DNA of 64,000 nucleotides from Pseudothauera lacus. GTDB lineage: Bacteria; Pseudomonadota; Gammaproteobacteria; Burkholderiales; Rhodocyclaceae. Each line of letters begins with the position of its first letter. Within the stretch, counting starts at the first letter, position 1. Location of the stretch: contig NZ_PZKC01000005.1 in NCBI RefSeq assembly GCF_003034845.1, positions 1 through 64,000 of the forward strand, in the 5' to 3' direction. Below are positions 11,104 to 20,816 of this stretch, piece by piece. The position numbers and the translations under genes are program-made. The notes beneath the pieces are model-generated. The model saw only the letters and a program-made list of their open reading frames with translations. It ran no database searches and was not told where the DNA came from.

Positions 11104-12972
11104 GTGTTCCGCTGGTTCGAAGACCGCGTCGATCCGTATCCCGAGGGGGCGCCGCAAGCGCCCCCGCGTGGTTTCTTCGCCTTCCTGTGGGCGGGTACCG
11201 AGGGCATGCGCCCCTTCATCGCCGGCATGACCCTGCTCACCGCCACCATCGGCGTCTTCGAGGCGCTGCTGTTCGCCATGCTCGGGCGGGTGGTGGACTG
11301 GCTCGGTGCGGCCGACCCGGCGACGCTGTGGAGCGCGCACGGTGGCAAGCTGCTGCTGCTGTCGGCCATCATCCTCGGCAGCATCGCGCTGGTGGCGCTG
11401 CAGACCATGCTCAAGCACCAGGCGCTGGCGGGCAACTTCCCGATGCGCCTGCGCTGGAACTACCACCGCCTGCTGCTCAGCCAGAGCATGAGCTTCTTCC
11501 AGGACGAGTTCGCCGGGCGGGTCTCCGCCAAGGTCATGCAGACCGCGCTGGCAGTGCGCGACACCTGCCTGATCATGACCGACATCCTGGTGTTCGTGAT
11601 CATCTACTTCATCACCATGGTGGTGGTGGTTGGCGGCTTCGACCTCTGGCTGCTGCTGCCCTTCCTCGGCTGGCTGGCGCTCTACGTTGCCGCGCTGCGC
11701 TGGTTCGTGCCGCGCCTGTCGAAGATCTCGCGTGCCCAGGCCGATGCGCGCGCGCTGATGGTCGGGCGCATCACCGATGCCTATACCAATATCGCCACGG
11801 TGAAGCTGTTCTCCCACGCCGGTCGCGAGGCCGGCTACGCGCGCTCGGCGATGAAGGAGTTCATGCACACCGTACACGGGCAGATGCGCCTGGTTAGCGG
11901 CATCGAGATCGTCAACCACACCCTCTCCATGCTGCTCATCCTGTCCACCGCCGGCGTCACCCTGTGGCTGTGGACGCGCGGCGAGGTGGGGGTGGGCGCG
12001 ATGGCCGCCGCCACCGCGATGGCGCTGCGCCTCAACGGCATGTCGCACTGGGTGATGTGGGAGATGGCCTCGCTGTTCGAGAATGTCGGTACCGTGCAGG
12101 ACGGCATCAACACCCTGTCGCGTCCGCACGCGGTGGTCGACCGGCCGGATGCCCGGCCGCTGCAGGTGAGCCGCGGCGAAGTGAGCTTCGAAGGGGTCGA
12201 TTTTGCCTATGGCGCCACCGGCGAAGAGGCGCGGCGGGTGATCAAGGACTTCTCGCTGGTCATCCGCCCGGGCGAGAAGATCGGCCTGGTCGGGCGTTCA
12301 GGTGCCGGCAAGTCCACCTTGGTGAACCTGCTGCTGCGCTTTCACGACCTGGAGGGTGGGCGCATCCTGGTGGATGGCCAGGACATCGCCGGCGTCACCC
12401 AGGAAAGTCTGCGCGCGGCCATCGGCATGGTCACCCAGGACACCTCGCTGCTGCACCGCTCGGTGCGCGACAACATCCTCTACGGCCGCCCGGATGCCCG
12501 CGACGAAGAGATGATCGCCGCCGCACACCGCGCCGAGGCCCACGACTTCATCCAGACCCTCACCGACCCCAAGGGTCGCCAGGGCTACGATGCGCATGTC
12601 GGCGAGCGCGGCGTGAAGCTCTCCGGCGGCCAGCGTCAGCGCATCGCCATCGCCCGGGTGATGCTCAAGGACGCGCCCATCCTGCTGCTCGACGAAGCCA
12701 CCAGTGCGCTCGATTCGGAAGTCGAGGCCGCCATCCAGGCCAGCCTGTACCGCCTGATGGAAGGCAAGACGGTGGTGGCCATTGCCCACCGTCTGTCCAC
12801 CATCGCGGCGATGGACCGTCTGATCGTCATGGATGGCGGGCGCATCGTCGAAGAGGGCGACCACCGCAGCCTGCTCGCGCGCGGCGGCCTCTACGCCCGG
12901 CTGTGGGCGCACCAGAGCGGCGGCTTCCTCGGTGACGAACTGGACGAGGACGAGGCTGCCGCGCTCGCCTGA
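11104..12972 (+). CDS. ABC exporter with fused membrane and ATPase domains
   Basis: This is an inner-membrane half-transporter of 622 residues that should work as a homodimer (MsbA/HlyB type). The N-terminal part holds six membrane helices (about residues 40-335) including the coupling region; the ATPase part shows Walker A GRSGAGKST (about 397-405), the signature LSGGQRQR (about 506) and Walker B ILLLDEATSALDS. I chose the GTG at 11104 (VFRWFEDR), with GGAG about 8 nt upstream, over an ATG at 11059. The substrate cannot be told from sequence; lipid, peptide or drug export are all possible. Nothing in the neighbourhood (lipoprotein upstream, RHH regulator downstream on the other strand) fixes it. 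Confidence 0.9.
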   Translation: MFRWFEDRVDPYPEGAPQAPPRGFFAFLWAGTEGMRPFIAGMTLLTATIGVFEALLFAMLGRVVDWLGAADPATLWSAHGGKLLLLSAIILGSIALVALQTMLKHQALAGNFPMRLRWNYHRLLLSQSMSFFQDEFAGRVSAKVMQTALAVRDTCLIMTDILVFVIIYFITMVVVVGGFDLWLLLPFLGWLALYVAALRWFVPRLSKISRAQADARALMVGRITDAYTNIATVKLFSHAGREAGYARSAMKEFMHTVHGQMRLVSGIEIVNHTLSMLLILSTAGVTLWLWTRGEVGVGAMAAATAMALRLNGMSHWVMWEMASLFENVGTVQDGINTLSRPHAVVDRPDARPLQVSRGEVSFEGVDFAYGATGEEARRVIKDFSLVIRPGEKIGLVGRSGAGKSTLVNLLLRFHDLEGGRILVDGQDIAGVTQESLRAAIGMVTQDTSLLHRSVRDNILYGRPDARDEEMIAAAHRAEAHDFIQTLTDPKGRQGYDAHVGERGVKLSGGQRQRIAIARVMLKDAPILLLDEATSALDSEVEAAIQASLYRLMEGKTVVAIAHRLSTIAAMDRLIVMDGGRIVEEGDHRSLLARGGLYARLWAHQSGGFLGDELDEDEAAALA

Positions 12973-12985
12973 GGATGTGCGGGGT

Positions 12986-13381
12986 TTACGCGCTCGCCCG
13001 GCGCCGTTCGCCGGCGCGCAGCACGGCCGGGCGCCAGCCGCGTTCACCGGCCAGCACCGCGTGCGCATTCAGCGAGCGGATCGGCACCCCGGCATCGGCG
13101 GGGATCAGCCCGGCGAGCTGCAGCTGCAGGTAGCGGGTGCAGGTTACCCGCAGGAAGGAAGTGAAGTTGGCGCGGTTACCCAGCGCGCCCGCTGCGTCGA
13201 GCTCGTCGTGCAGGCGGGCGACCAGTTGCGGCACGCTGAGACCGTCGCGCTGGCCGATCTCCTCCAGTGCCTGCCAATACACGTTTTCCAGGCGCAGGCT
13301 GGTGGCCACGCCATGCAGGCGGATCGAGCGCGCACGCGAGGTGTAGAGCTCCGGGTCGGCGGAGGTGAAGATCTGGCACAT
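12986..13381 (-). CDS. ribbon-helix-helix domain protein
   Basis: This 131-residue protein begins MCQIFTSADPELY, followed by RSIRLHGVATSLRLENVYWQALEEIG, which fits the RHH_4-type ribbon-helix-helix domain: a beta strand for DNA contact and two helices for dimerisation. Such proteins are usually transcriptional regulators, though the targets are unknown. The C-terminal part (about residues 70-131) is helical and then low in recognisable features. The start at 13381 is chosen because the family begins with MCxxF; the frame runs further to 13456. It converges on the ABC exporter (13 nt between stops) and lies downstream of the PfpI-family gene on the same strand, 93 nt away. Confidence 0.75.
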   Translation of the reverse strand: MCQIFTSADPELYTSRARSIRLHGVATSLRLENVYWQALEEIGQRDGLSVPQLVARLHDELDAAGALGNRANFTSFLRVTCTRYLQLQLAGLIPADAGVPIRSLNAHAVLAGERGWRPAVLRAGERRRASA

Positions 13382-13474
13382 GGCGGGGTCCGGCAGGTGG
13401 CGACCATTCGATTGTAGACAGCCCGCCGCCGGCCTGCCGCGTTCAATGCACGGCAAGCCGGCGGGGTGCGGCGC

Positions 13475-14053
13475 TCAGTGGCTGATGCGTGTGCCCAGCA
13501 CCGCGAGGAACTGCGCGATCCACGCCGGATGCGCCGGCCAGGCCGGCGCGGTGACCAGCTTGCCGTCGGTGACCGCCTGGTCGATGGGGATGTCGGCGTA
13601 GGTGCCGCCGGCCAGCTCCACCTCGGCGCGGCAGGCCGGATAGGCCGAGCAGCGCTTGCCTTCCAGTAAGCGCGCACCGGCCAGCAGCTGCGCGCCATGG
13701 CAGATCGCCGCCACCGGTTTGTCGGCGCTGAAGAAGTGACGCACCATGTTCACCACCGCGTCGTTCATGCGCAGGTACTCCGGCCCGCGTCCGCCCGGAA
13801 TCACCAGGGCGTCGTAGGTGGCCGGGTCGATCTCGGCAAAACTCGCATTGAGGCTGAAGTTGTGCCCACGCTTCTCGCTGTAGGTCTGGTCGCCCTCGAA
13901 ATCGTGGATCGCCGTGGCGATCGTTTCGCCGGCCTTCTTGCCCGGGCACACCGCATGCACCGCATGGCCCACCGCCAGCAGTGCCTGGAAAGGCACCATG
14001 GTTTCGTAGTCTTCGCAGAAATCACCGCAGATCATCAGGATCTTCTTGCCCAT
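13475..14053 (-). CDS. DJ-1/PfpI family protein
   Basis: The 192-residue protein is a class I glutamine amidotransferase-like fold of the DJ-1/PfpI group. The nucleophile elbow AICHGAQ places Cys118 next to His119, the acidic partner Glu14 sits in FCEDYE, and the oxyanion strip is VIPGGRGPE (84-92). Members include chaperone/glyoxalase-like enzymes and proteases, and the exact activity cannot be decided here. There is no signal peptide, so it is cytosolic. Its promoter must lie in 14054-14160. It is not obviously linked to its neighbours. Confidence 0.88.
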   Translation of the reverse strand: MGKKILMICGDFCEDYETMVPFQALLAVGHAVHAVCPGKKAGETIATAIHDFEGDQTYSEKRGHNFSLNASFAEIDPATYDALVIPGGRGPEYLRMNDAVVNMVRHFFSADKPVAAICHGAQLLAGARLLEGKRCSAYPACRAEVELAGGTYADIPIDQAVTDGKLVTAPAWPAHPAWIAQFLAVLGTRISH

Positions 14054-14163
14054 CGTCGTCTCCTCGTTGTGTGCGGGCGACGCAATGGACGCGCGCCGCC
14101 GCTGCAGGGCAGTGTGCGCGTGTGACCGCGGTGGCGGGTGGTAAAGGAGTACCGCGGCGGGAG

Positions 14164-14198
14164 AAAATGAAAACGCCGCTGTCGGAAGACAGCGGCGT
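14164..14198 (-). terminator. intrinsic terminator after tRNA-Met
   Basis: On the minus strand ACGCCGCTGTC pairs perfectly with GACAGCGGCGT (stem 14173-14183/14188-14198, 4-nt loop), followed by TTTTCATTTTC. It lies 13 nt past the tRNA 3' end. Confidence 0.85.
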
Positions 14199-14210
14199 CT
14201 GGGTGTTCGA

Positions 14211-14287
14211 TGGTGGTGATGGGCGGAATCGAACCGCCGACCTATGGGTTATGAATCCATCGCTCTAACCGTCTGAGCTACATCACC
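14211..14287 (-). tRNA. tRNA-Met (anticodon CAT), elongator type
   Basis: The 77-nt gene folds as a cloverleaf: acceptor GGTGATG (14287-14281) pairs with CATCACC (14221-14215), D-arm GCTCAGACGGTTAGAGC, anticodon loop TTCATAA and T-arm GGCGG-TTCGATT-CCGCC. The CCA end is encoded (14213-14211). The fully paired first acceptor base pair argues for the elongator and not the initiator tRNA; a tRNA-Ile with lysidine-modified CAT is the remaining alternative. Confidence 0.93.
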
Positions 14288-14299
14288 AACAAGCCTGCT

Positions 14300-14329
14300 A
14301 ATATAACGGCTCATGATTTACCGCGTCAA
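14300..14329 (-). promoter_or_regulatory. promoter of tRNA-Met
   Basis: On the minus strand TTGACG (14329-14324), an 18-nt spacer and TATATT (14305-14300) precede the tRNA by 12 nt, about right for a transcript with a very short 5' leader. The element lies immediately upstream of the divergent miaB gene. Confidence 0.65.
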
Positions 14330-14341
14330 CAGCGAGCGCAG

Positions 14342-15694
14342 ATGAAGAAGCTTTACATCCGCACCTTCGGGTGCCAGATGAACGAGTACGACTCCGACAA
14401 GATGGCGGATGTGCTCGGTGTGGCCGAAGGGCTGGAGAAGACCGACAACCCGGAAGAGGCGGATGTGATCCTCTTCAACACCTGTTCGGTGCGCGAGAAG
14501 GCGCAGGAAAAGGTGTTCCACGACCTCGGGCGCGTGAAGCACCTGAAGCAGTCCAGGCCGGGACTGATCATCGGCGTGGGCGGCTGCGTTGCGAGCCAGG
14601 AGGGCGAGGCCATCGTCGCGCGCGCGCCCTATGTGGACGTGGTGTTCGGCCCGCAGACCCTGCACCGCCTGCCCAAGCTGATCGAGGCGCGGCGTGCTTC
14701 CGGGCGCTCGCAGGTGGATATCTCCTTCCCGGAGATCGAGAAGTTCGACGCCATGCCGCCGGCGCGGGTGGAAGGGGCGAGCGCCTTCGTGTCGATCATG
14801 GAAGGCTGTTCCAAGTACTGCACCTTCTGCGTGGTGCCCTATACCCGCGGCGAGGAAGTCTCGCGCCCGCTGGACGACATCCTCGCCGAGGTGGCCGGGC
14901 TGGCGGCACAGGGGGTCAGGGAAGTGACCCTGCTGGGGCAGAACGTCAATGCCTGGCGCGGCGTGTTGTCGCGCGAAGCGGGCGAGGAAACCGGCGACTT
15001 CGGCTTCCTGCTCGAATGCGTGGCGGAGATCCCCGGCATCGAGCGCCTGCGTTACACCACCTCGCATCCGCGCGAGATGACGCCACGGGTGTTCGAGGCC
15101 TACGAGAAGATCCCCAAGCTGGTTTCCCACCTGCACCTGCCGGTGCAGTCGGGCTCCGACCGCGTGCTGGCGGCGATGAAGCGCGGCTACTCGGTGCTGG
15201 AGTTCAAGTCGGTGGTGCGCAAGCTGCGCGCGGCACGCCCCGATCTGTCCTTGTCCTCGGACTTCATCGTCGGCTTTCCGGGCGAAACCGAGGAGGACTT
15301 CGAGAAGACCCTGAAGCTGGTGGAGGAGCTCAACTTCGACACCTCGTTCAGCTTCGTCTATAGCGCGCGACCCGGCACCCCGGCGGCCGATCTGGAAGAC
15401 CCGGTGCCGCAGGAGACCAAGCTGCGCTGGCTGGCACGTCTGCAGAAGCAGCTCGACAGCCAGGCGCAGGCGATCAGCGCGGCGATGGTCGGCAGCGTGC
15501 AGCGCATCCTGGTCGAGGGGCCGTCGAAGAAAGACCCCGACGAATTTGCCGGGCGCACGGAGAACAACCGCGTGGTGAACTTTCCTGCGCTCTCGCCGAA
15601 TCGCGACCGCCTGATCGGCCAGTTCGTCGATGTCACCATCACCGCCGCGCTGCCGCACAGCCTGCGCGGCGAGATCCTGGTACGGGAATCCTGA
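14342..15694 (+). CDS. miaB: tRNA-2-methylthio-N6-dimethylallyladenosine synthase
   Basis: MiaB adds the methylthio group to i6A37 in tRNAs reading UNN codons. The 450 residues show the full methylthiotransferase layout: an N-terminal domain with the auxiliary-cluster cysteines Cys11 (TFGCQMN), Cys48 (NTCSV) and Cys82 (GGCVAS), a radical-SAM domain with Cys156-x3-Cys160-x2-Cys163 (GCSKYCTFC) and a C-terminal TRAM domain. All six cluster ligands are present. It is the first gene of a run through plsC in which most stops and starts touch or overlap; phoH begins immediately after its stop. Confidence 0.97.
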   Translation: MKKLYIRTFGCQMNEYDSDKMADVLGVAEGLEKTDNPEEADVILFNTCSVREKAQEKVFHDLGRVKHLKQSRPGLIIGVGGCVASQEGEAIVARAPYVDVVFGPQTLHRLPKLIEARRASGRSQVDISFPEIEKFDAMPPARVEGASAFVSIMEGCSKYCTFCVVPYTRGEEVSRPLDDILAEVAGLAAQGVREVTLLGQNVNAWRGVLSREAGEETGDFGFLLECVAEIPGIERLRYTTSHPREMTPRVFEAYEKIPKLVSHLHLPVQSGSDRVLAAMKRGYSVLEFKSVVRKLRAARPDLSLSSDFIVGFPGETEEDFEKTLKLVEELNFDTSFSFVYSARPGTPAADLEDPVPQETKLRWLARLQKQLDSQAQAISAAMVGSVQRILVEGPSKKDPDEFAGRTENNRVVNFPALSPNRDRLIGQFVDVTITAALPHSLRGEILVRES

Positions 15695-16699
15695 ATGACG
15701 CAGACCACCGAAGTGGTGCTGGAGCCGGTCGATAACGAGCGCCTGGCCAACCTGTGCGGCGCGCTCGACGAGAACCTGCGCCAGATCGAACGGGCGCTGG
15801 ACGTGGGCATCGCCCGTCGTGGCGAGTGTTTCACGGTGAGTGGCGAGGATGCTGCGCGGCTGCGTGCGGTGGAGGCGCTGGAGCATTTCTATGCCCGCGC
15901 CGACGATCACCTGTCGGTGGATGACCTGCAGCTGGCGCTGATCGAGATCGTCGCCCGCGGCCAGGCGCCGGAGGCCGGCTGCAGCGCCGCGCCGGTGCTG
16001 CTCACCCGCAAGCACGAGCTGCACGGGCGCACGCCGCGCCAGGTGGAGTACCTGTGCAACATCCAGGACCACGACATCACCTTCGGCATCGGCCCGGCAG
16101 GTACCGGCAAGACCTATCTGGCGGTGGCCAGCGCAGTGGATGCCTTCGAGCGCGAGAAGGTCGAGCGCATCATCCTCACCCGTCCCGCGGTCGAGGCCGG
16201 CGAGCGCCTGGGTTTCCTGCCCGGCGATCTGGCGCAGAAGGTCGACCCCTATCTGCGCCCGCTGTATGACGCCTTGTACGACCTGATGGGCTTCGATCGC
16301 GCAGGCAAGCTCTTCGAACGCGGCGCCATCGAGGTGGCGCCGCTGGCCTTCATGCGCGGGCGTACCCTCAATCACGCCTTCATCATCCTCGACGAGGCGC
16401 AGAACACCACGCCCGAGCAGATGAAGATGTTCCTCACCCGCATCGGTTTCGGCGCCAAGGCGGTGGTCACCGGCGATCCCTCGCAGGTCGATCTGCCCCG
16501 CGGCGCGAAGAGTGGCCTGCTGGAGGCGCGTGAGGTGCTGGCAAAGGTGCGCGGCATCGCCTTTACTGAATTCCACAAGGAAGACGTCGTGCGTCACCCG
16601 CTGGTGATGCGCATCGTCGAGGCCTATGACAACCAGGCCGCGCGCGAGGCGCGCGCGCGCCGCAAGGAAGAGGACGCCGGCGATGGCCGCGAAGCCTGA
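15695..16699 (+). CDS. ybeZ: PhoH-like ATPase (YbeZ)
   Basis: This 334-residue protein has an N-terminal KH-like region (about residues 5-100) and a P-loop ATPase core with Walker [10 protein letters not shown] (133-141), a Walker B ending IILDEAQN and the sensor segment [12 protein letters not shown]. YbeZ pairs with YbeY in 16S rRNA maturation and ribosome quality control, and the gene here overlaps ybeY, the conserved miaB-ybeZ-ybeY-corC-lnt order. It starts in the base right after the miaB stop. The C-terminus ends in an Arg/Ala/Glu-rich tail (about residues 312-334). Confidence 0.94.
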   Translation: MTQTTEVVLEPVDNERLANLCGALDENLRQIERALDVGIARRGECFTVSGEDAARLRAVEALEHFYARADDHLSVDDLQLALIEIVARGQAPEAGCSAAPVLLTRKHELHGRTPRQVEYLCNIQDHDITFGIGPAGTGKTYLAVASAVDAFEREKVERIILTRPAVEAGERLGFLPGDLAQKVDPYLRPLYDALYDLMGFDRAGKLFERGAIEVAPLAFMRGRTLNHAFIILDEAQNTTPEQMKMFLTRIGFGAKAVVTGDPSQVDLPRGAKSGLLEAREVLAKVRGIAFTEFHKEDVVRHPLVMRIVEAYDNQAAREARARRKEEDAGDGREA

Positions 16700-17417
16700 A
16701 TACCCCAGGGTCGTCGCTCTCGGCGCCGACGGCAAGCGCACCCGCATCGCTGCCGAGCGCATCGAGATCGATTTCGGCCGCGGCCGCCGCATGGTGCTCG
16801 ACTTTCCCCACATGGCCTGGGGTGATGTCGATGTCGAGGCCATCTCCGACGAGGGCACGCCCGTCATCAGCGTGCAACCGAGCGCGTGCAATCTGCTCAC
16901 CCTGCGCGTCGACGTGCACCACGACATGCAGCCGCTGGCGCTTGGCGAACTTCCCGCGGCACCGCTCGAACCCCATCTGGCACTGACCGTGCAGAAGGCC
17001 CTCGACGATGCCGACAAGGCGCAGGCGCCCAAGAAGCACCGCTTCCGGCGCTGGGCGCAGGCGGCGCTGCGCCGTGATGCGGAGGTCACCATCCGGCTGG
17101 TGGGCGAGGCCGAGGGGCGGGCGCTGAACCGCGACTACCGCGGCAAGGACTACGCCACCAACGTCCTCACCTTCGTCTATGGCGAGGACGGCGGCGATGC
17201 CCCGCTGGCGGGCGATCTGGTGCTTTGCGTCCCCGTGGTGGTGCGCGAAGCTGCTGCGCAGGGCAAGGACCTGGAGGCGCACTACGCCCACCTGGTGGTG
17301 CATGGTATGCTGCATCTGCAGGGTTTTGATCATGAAGACGAGGCCGAAGCGGCCATCATGGAAGCGCTGGAAACGGAGATCCTGGCCGCTCTCGGCCATG
17401 CCGACCCCTATGCCTGA
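16683..17417 (+). CDS. ybeY: Endoribonuclease YbeY with extra N-terminal region
   Basis: The C-terminal part (about residues 97-244) is a standard YbeY: a zinc-dependent RNase for 16S rRNA 3'-end maturation, with the metal motif His207-x3-His211-x5-His217 ([11 protein letters not shown]) and the conserved Arg in [17 protein letters not shown]. Preceding it are about 95 residues absent from E. coli YbeY (155 residues): a predicted beta-rich module containing [16 protein letters not shown] and [20 protein letters not shown] recognise no family for that segment. I placed the start at the ATG 16683, inside the 3' end of phoH; an upstream in-frame ATG at 16626 would add 19 Arg-rich residues. Starts inside the extension cannot be excluded, but no ATG lies close to the catalytic domain. 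Confidence 0.88.
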   Translation: MAAKPEYPRVVALGADGKRTRIAAERIEIDFGRGRRMVLDFPHMAWGDVDVEAISDEGTPVISVQPSACNLLTLRVDVHHDMQPLALGELPAAPLEPHLALTVQKALDDADKAQAPKKHRFRRWAQAALRRDAEVTIRLVGEAEGRALNRDYRGKDYATNVLTFVYGEDGGDAPLAGDLVLCVPVVVREAAAQGKDLEAHYAHLVVHGMLHLQGFDHEDEAEAAIMEALETEILAALGHADPYA

Positions 17418-17439
17418 GGGGGCGGTGCCCGCGTGAGGC

Positions 17440-17492
17440 GTCAGGGGTGAACAGGGCAGCACGATTCGTGCTTGACGCTGTGCACCCCTGAC
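17440..17492. repeat. nested inverted repeat between ybeY and corC
   Basis: GTCAGGGGTG (17440-17449) pairs perfectly with CACCCCTGAC (17483-17492), and inside the loop AGCACGATTCGTGCT (17458-17472) is a second perfect 7-bp dyad. It fills most of the 94-nt gap of an otherwise tight operon. With no T-tract it is not a normal terminator; it could modulate transcript stability or be a small mobile repeat. Confidence 0.6.
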
Positions 17493-17511
17493 TCCTTACC
17501 AACCACCCGAC

Positions 17512-18357
17512 ATGGACAGTTCCCCTAGCAAGCCCTCATTACTTGAGCGACTTTCGGCACTTCTGATGCGCGAGCCGGAAGATCGCGAACAACTCCTCGC
17601 GCTGCTTCACTCGGCCTTCGAGCGCAATCTGCTCGATGCCGATGCCCTGTCCATCATCGAGGGCGCCCTGCAGGTCTCCGACATGCAGGTGCGCGACGTG
17701 ATGATTCCCCGTGCGCAGATGGACCTCATCCATCTCGACGATCCCATCGACAAGATCGCCGGTTTCGTCATCGATACCGCGCACTCGCGCTTCCCCGCCG
17801 TCGGCGATGGCAAGGACGACGTCGCCGGCATCCTGCTCGCCAAGGACCTGCTGCGCTACTTCGCCGGGCGCGAATTCGACCTGCGCGACATGCTCCGCCC
17901 CGCGGTCTTCGTGCCCGAATCGAAGCGCCTCAACGTGCTGTTGCGCGAGTTCCGCGTCAGCCGCAACCACATGGCCATCGTCGTCGACGAATACGGCGGT
18001 GTGGCCGGGCTGGTGACCATCGAGGACGTGCTCGAACAGATCGTCGGCGACATCGAGGACGAATACGACTTCGACGAGGCCGGCGACAGCATCCGCCTGG
18101 ATGCGCAGGGGCGCTACCGCGTCAAGGCCACCACCGAGATCGTCGATTTCAACACCGCCTTCGACACCCATCTGTCCGACGAAGAGTACGACACCGTTGG
18201 CGGACTGGTCATCCGTCAGCTCGGGCGCCTGCCCAAGCGCGGCGAGAGCATCGTCGTCGAAGGGCTGAAGATCCAGGTGCTGCGCGCCGACAGCCGCCGT
18301 GTGCACACCCTGCTGGTGGAGCGCTGCGCGCCGCCGCCCGAGGCCGTCGGCGACTGA
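17512..18357 (+). CDS. corC: CorC/HlyC-type CBS-domain protein
   Basis: This 281-residue soluble protein has two CBS domains (about residues 65-190; [14 protein letters not shown] and [19 protein letters not shown] are typical) and a C-terminal CorC_HlyC domain (about 205-280) with the [20 protein letters not shown] motif. CorC is associated with magnesium/cobalt handling, and CBS domains bind adenine nucleotides. It lacks the DUF21 membrane part, as expected for the short form. The stop overlaps the lnt start as TGATG. It sits in its conserved place between ybeY and lnt. Confidence 0.93.
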   Translation: MDSSPSKPSLLERLSALLMREPEDREQLLALLHSAFERNLLDADALSIIEGALQVSDMQVRDVMIPRAQMDLIHLDDPIDKIAGFVIDTAHSRFPAVGDGKDDVAGILLAKDLLRYFAGREFDLRDMLRPAVFVPESKRLNVLLREFRVSRNHMAIVVDEYGGVAGLVTIEDVLEQIVGDIEDEYDFDEAGDSIRLDAQGRYRVKATTEIVDFNTAFDTHLSDEEYDTVGGLVIRQLGRLPKRGESIVVEGLKIQVLRADSRRVHTLLVERCAPPPEAVGD

Positions 18358-20816
18358 TGCCGCTCGCCGCCCTGGCCAGCTTCCTTGCCGGCGCCCTCGC
18401 GGTGCTGGCCTATGCGCCGTTCGGGCTGTTCGTGCTCATCTTCCCGGCGCTGGCGGTGCTCGCCGCGGCGCTCGGGCGTGCGCAGCGCGTGCGCGGCGGT
18501 TTCCTGCTCGGTTTCCTCTGGGGGCTGGGTGCCTTTCTTGCCGGGGTGTCCTGGCTGTACGTCGCCCTCAACCGCTACGGCGGCATGCCGGCGCCGCTGG
18601 CGGGCTTCGCCATCGTGCTCTTCTGCGCCCTGCTGGCGCTCTTCCCGGCGCTCGTCGGGGCGCTCTTCGTGCGCCTGCGGCCGGCCGCCGGCACCCTTGC
18701 CCCCGCAGTCCTGTTTGCCGCCCTGTGGCTGCTCGGCGAGTGGCTGCGCAGCTGGGTGCTGACCGGCTTTCCGTGGCTGGCGGTGGGCTACACCCAGACT
18801 CCGCCCAGCCCGCTGGCCGGTTTCGTGCCGCTGCTCGGCGTCCTCGGTACCGGCGGCGTGGTCGCGCTGGTCGCCGCCCTGCTGGCCTTTACGCCCTGGC
18901 GCACGCTGCGGCGGGCGGGGCGCTCCGTGGCCGTGCTGGGCGCTGTGCTGGTGCTCGGCGGCGGGCTGGCGCGGGTGGCATGGAGCACACCGCACGGCGA
19001 GGCGCTGCGCGTCGCGCTGCTGCAGACCAACATCGAACAGGGGCTGAAGTGGCAGCCCGAACTCCTGCAGGACTGGCTGGAGGTCAATCTGCGCCTCGTC
19101 GCGGAGAATCCGGCCGAACTCGTGGTGTTACCCGAAACCACCTTGCCGCTGCTTGCCGAGCATCTCCCCGAAGGCTATCTGGAGCACCTGCAGGCACGCA
19201 TGCGCGCCGCCGGCGGTGACCTCGTGCTGGGGGTGTTCACCCGCGATGGCGACGGGCGCATCCACAACGCTGCGATCAGCATCGGGGTCTCGCCCGCGCA
19301 GTGGTACGCCAAGCGCCATCTGGTGCCCTTCGGCGAGTACAGCCCGCCGCTGTTCGGCTGGTTCTACCGCCTTGCCGACATTCCGATGTCGAACCAGAGC
19401 CGCGGGCCGGCGAATCAGCCGCCGATGCAGCTCGGCGGGCAGCGGGTGGCGGTGAACATCTGCTACGAAGACCTCTTCGGTGCCGAGCTGCGGCACGCGC
19501 TGCCGGCGGCCACACTGATGCTCAATCTCTCCAATCTGGCCTGGTACGGCGATTCCTTCGCCCAGCCGCAGCATCTGCAGATTGCCCGCATGCGCGCGCT
19601 GGAGAGCGGGCGGCCAATGCTGCGCGCCACCAACACCGGGATGACCGCGGTGATCCTCCCCGACGGCGAGGTGCAGGCCGTACTGCCACCGTTTACTGCT
19701 GGCGCCCTGCATGCCGAAGTGCGTGGCTACCAGGGACTCACGCCCTATGCGCGCTGGGGTGACTGGGCTGCCGTGCTGCTCGCCGTGCTCGGTGCCGCGC
19801 TGGCGCTGCGCTGGCGCTGCGCTACGGGCGAACCCCGCGCGCTGCCAAATGCCAGTAAAATCGACGTCTTTGCGTTCGCAGCGCGGCAGGCGCCGCCCGA
19901 GACCATGTCCCTTCAGAAACCGACCTTCCAGCAAGTCATCCTGACGCTCCAGCAATTCTGGGGCGAGCGCGGCTGCGTGCTGCTCCAGCCCTACGACCTC
20001 GAAGTGGGGGCGGGCACCTCGCACACCGCCACCTTCCTGCGCGCCATCGGCCCCGAGCCGTGGAATGCCGCCTACGTGCAGCCTTCGCGCCGCCCCAAGG
20101 ACGGCCGCTATGGCGAGAATCCCAACCGCCTGCAGCACTACTACCAGTATCAGGTGGTGCTCAAGCCCTCGCCGCTCAACATCCAGGAGCTCTACCTCGA
20201 CAGCCTGCGCGCGCTGGGTATCGACCCCAATGTGCACGACATCCGCTTCGTCGAGGACGACTGGGAGAACCCCACCCTGGGAGCCTGGGGACTGGGCTGG
20301 GAAGTGTGGCTGGACGGCATGGAGGTGACCCAGTTCACCTACTTCCAGCAGGTCGGCGGGCTGGATTGCAAACCGGTGCTCGGTGAGATCACCTACGGCC
20401 TGGAGCGCCTGGCGATGTACCTGCAGGGCGTGGAAAACGTCTATGACCTGACCTGGGCGGTGTATCCGGACGGCTCGAAGGTCACCTACGGCGACGTCTA
20501 TCACCAGAACGAGGTCGAGCAGTCGAAGTACAACTTCGAGCACTCGAATGTCGATTTCCTCTTCTCGCTGTTCGGCAACTACGAGTCCGAGGCCAGGCGC
20601 CTGATGGAAGCGGGTCTCGCCCTGCCGGCCTACGAGATGGTGCTCAAGGGTGCGCACACCTTCAACATGCTCGACGCCCGCGGTGCCATTTCGGTGACCG
20701 AGCGCGCCGCCTATATCGGCCGCATCCGCAACCTGTCGCGCGCGGTGGCGCAGGCCTATTTCGAATCCCGCGAAGCGCTCGGCTTCCCGATGCTGAACAA
20801 CAAGGAGACCGTGTGA
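18357..20816 (+). CDS. lnt: Apolipoprotein N-acyltransferase, open frame continuing into glyQ
   Basis: Lnt transfers the third acyl chain to lipoproteins in the inner membrane. Residues 1-200 form about six membrane helices; the nitrilase-like periplasmic domain (about 215-480) holds the full triad Glu260 (VLPETTLP), Lys319 ([13 protein letters not shown]) and Cys369 (NICYEDLFG), followed by a last membrane helix (about 478-496). Normal Lnt proteins end near 500-520 residues. Here no stop follows: the frame runs on through a 20-odd residue linker into GlyQ at residue 517, giving a nominal 819-residue product. A TAA exists one frame away at 19856-19858, so a one-base indel (real or sequencing) would restore a normal Lnt end. 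Either the true lnt stop is lost, or the reading frame genuinely spans both. Confidence 0.85.
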   Translation: MPLAALASFLAGALAVLAYAPFGLFVLIFPALAVLAAALGRAQRVRGGFLLGFLWGLGAFLAGVSWLYVALNRYGGMPAPLAGFAIVLFCALLALFPALVGALFVRLRPAAGTLAPAVLFAALWLLGEWLRSWVLTGFPWLAVGYTQTPPSPLAGFVPLLGVLGTGGVVALVAALLAFTPWRTLRRAGRSVAVLGAVLVLGGGLARVAWSTPHGEALRVALLQTNIEQGLKWQPELLQDWLEVNLRLVAENPAELVVLPETTLPLLAEHLPEGYLEHLQARMRAAGGDLVLGVFTRDGDGRIHNAAISIGVSPAQWYAKRHLVPFGEYSPPLFGWFYRLADIPMSNQSRGPANQPPMQLGGQRVAVNICYEDLFGAELRHALPAATLMLNLSNLAWYGDSFAQPQHLQIARMRALESGRPMLRATNTGMTAVILPDGEVQAVLPPFTAGALHAEVRGYQGLTPYARWGDWAAVLLAVLGAALALRWRCATGEPRALPNASKIDVFAFAARQAPPETMSLQKPTFQQVILTLQQFWGERGCVLLQPYDLEVGAGTSHTATFLRAIGPEPWNAAYVQPSRRPKDGRYGENPNRLQHYYQYQVVLKPSPLNIQELYLDSLRALGIDPNVHDIRFVEDDWENPTLGAWGLGWEVWLDGMEVTQFTYFQQVGGLDCKPVLGEITYGLERLAMYLQGVENVYDLTWAVYPDGSKVTYGDVYHQNEVEQSKYNFEHSNVDFLFSLFGNYESEARRLMEAGLALPAYEMVLKGAHTFNMLDARGAISVTERAAYIGRIRNLSRAVAQAYFESREALGFPMLNNKETV
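19905..20816 (+). CDS. glyQ: Glycyl-tRNA synthetase alpha subunit
   Basis: GlyQ is the catalytic subunit of the alpha2beta2 glycyl-tRNA synthetase. The 303-residue protein has the highly conserved start [19 protein letters not shown], the class II motifs ([20 protein letters not shown]) and the [13 protein letters not shown] region, and is full length for the family. The start at ATG 19905 is set by homology; it lies in the same frame as lnt with no stop between, so either it is translated independently or as part of a fusion. A possible -10 (TAAAAT, 19856-19861) inside the lnt tail would permit its own transcript. The stop overlaps the glyS start (TGATG). Confidence 0.94.
   Translation: MSLQKPTFQQVILTLQQFWGERGCVLLQPYDLEVGAGTSHTATFLRAIGPEPWNAAYVQPSRRPKDGRYGENPNRLQHYYQYQVVLKPSPLNIQELYLDSLRALGIDPNVHDIRFVEDDWENPTLGAWGLGWEVWLDGMEVTQFTYFQQVGGLDCKPVLGEITYGLERLAMYLQGVENVYDLTWAVYPDGSKVTYGDVYHQNEVEQSKYNFEHSNVDFLFSLFGNYESEARRLMEAGLALPAYEMVLKGAHTFNMLDARGAISVTERAAYIGRIRNLSRAVAQAYFESREALGFPMLNNKETV

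Noticed and set aside
14318-17092. 924-codon minus-strand open frame
   Set aside because: Antisense to miaB, phoH and ybeY; no family match.
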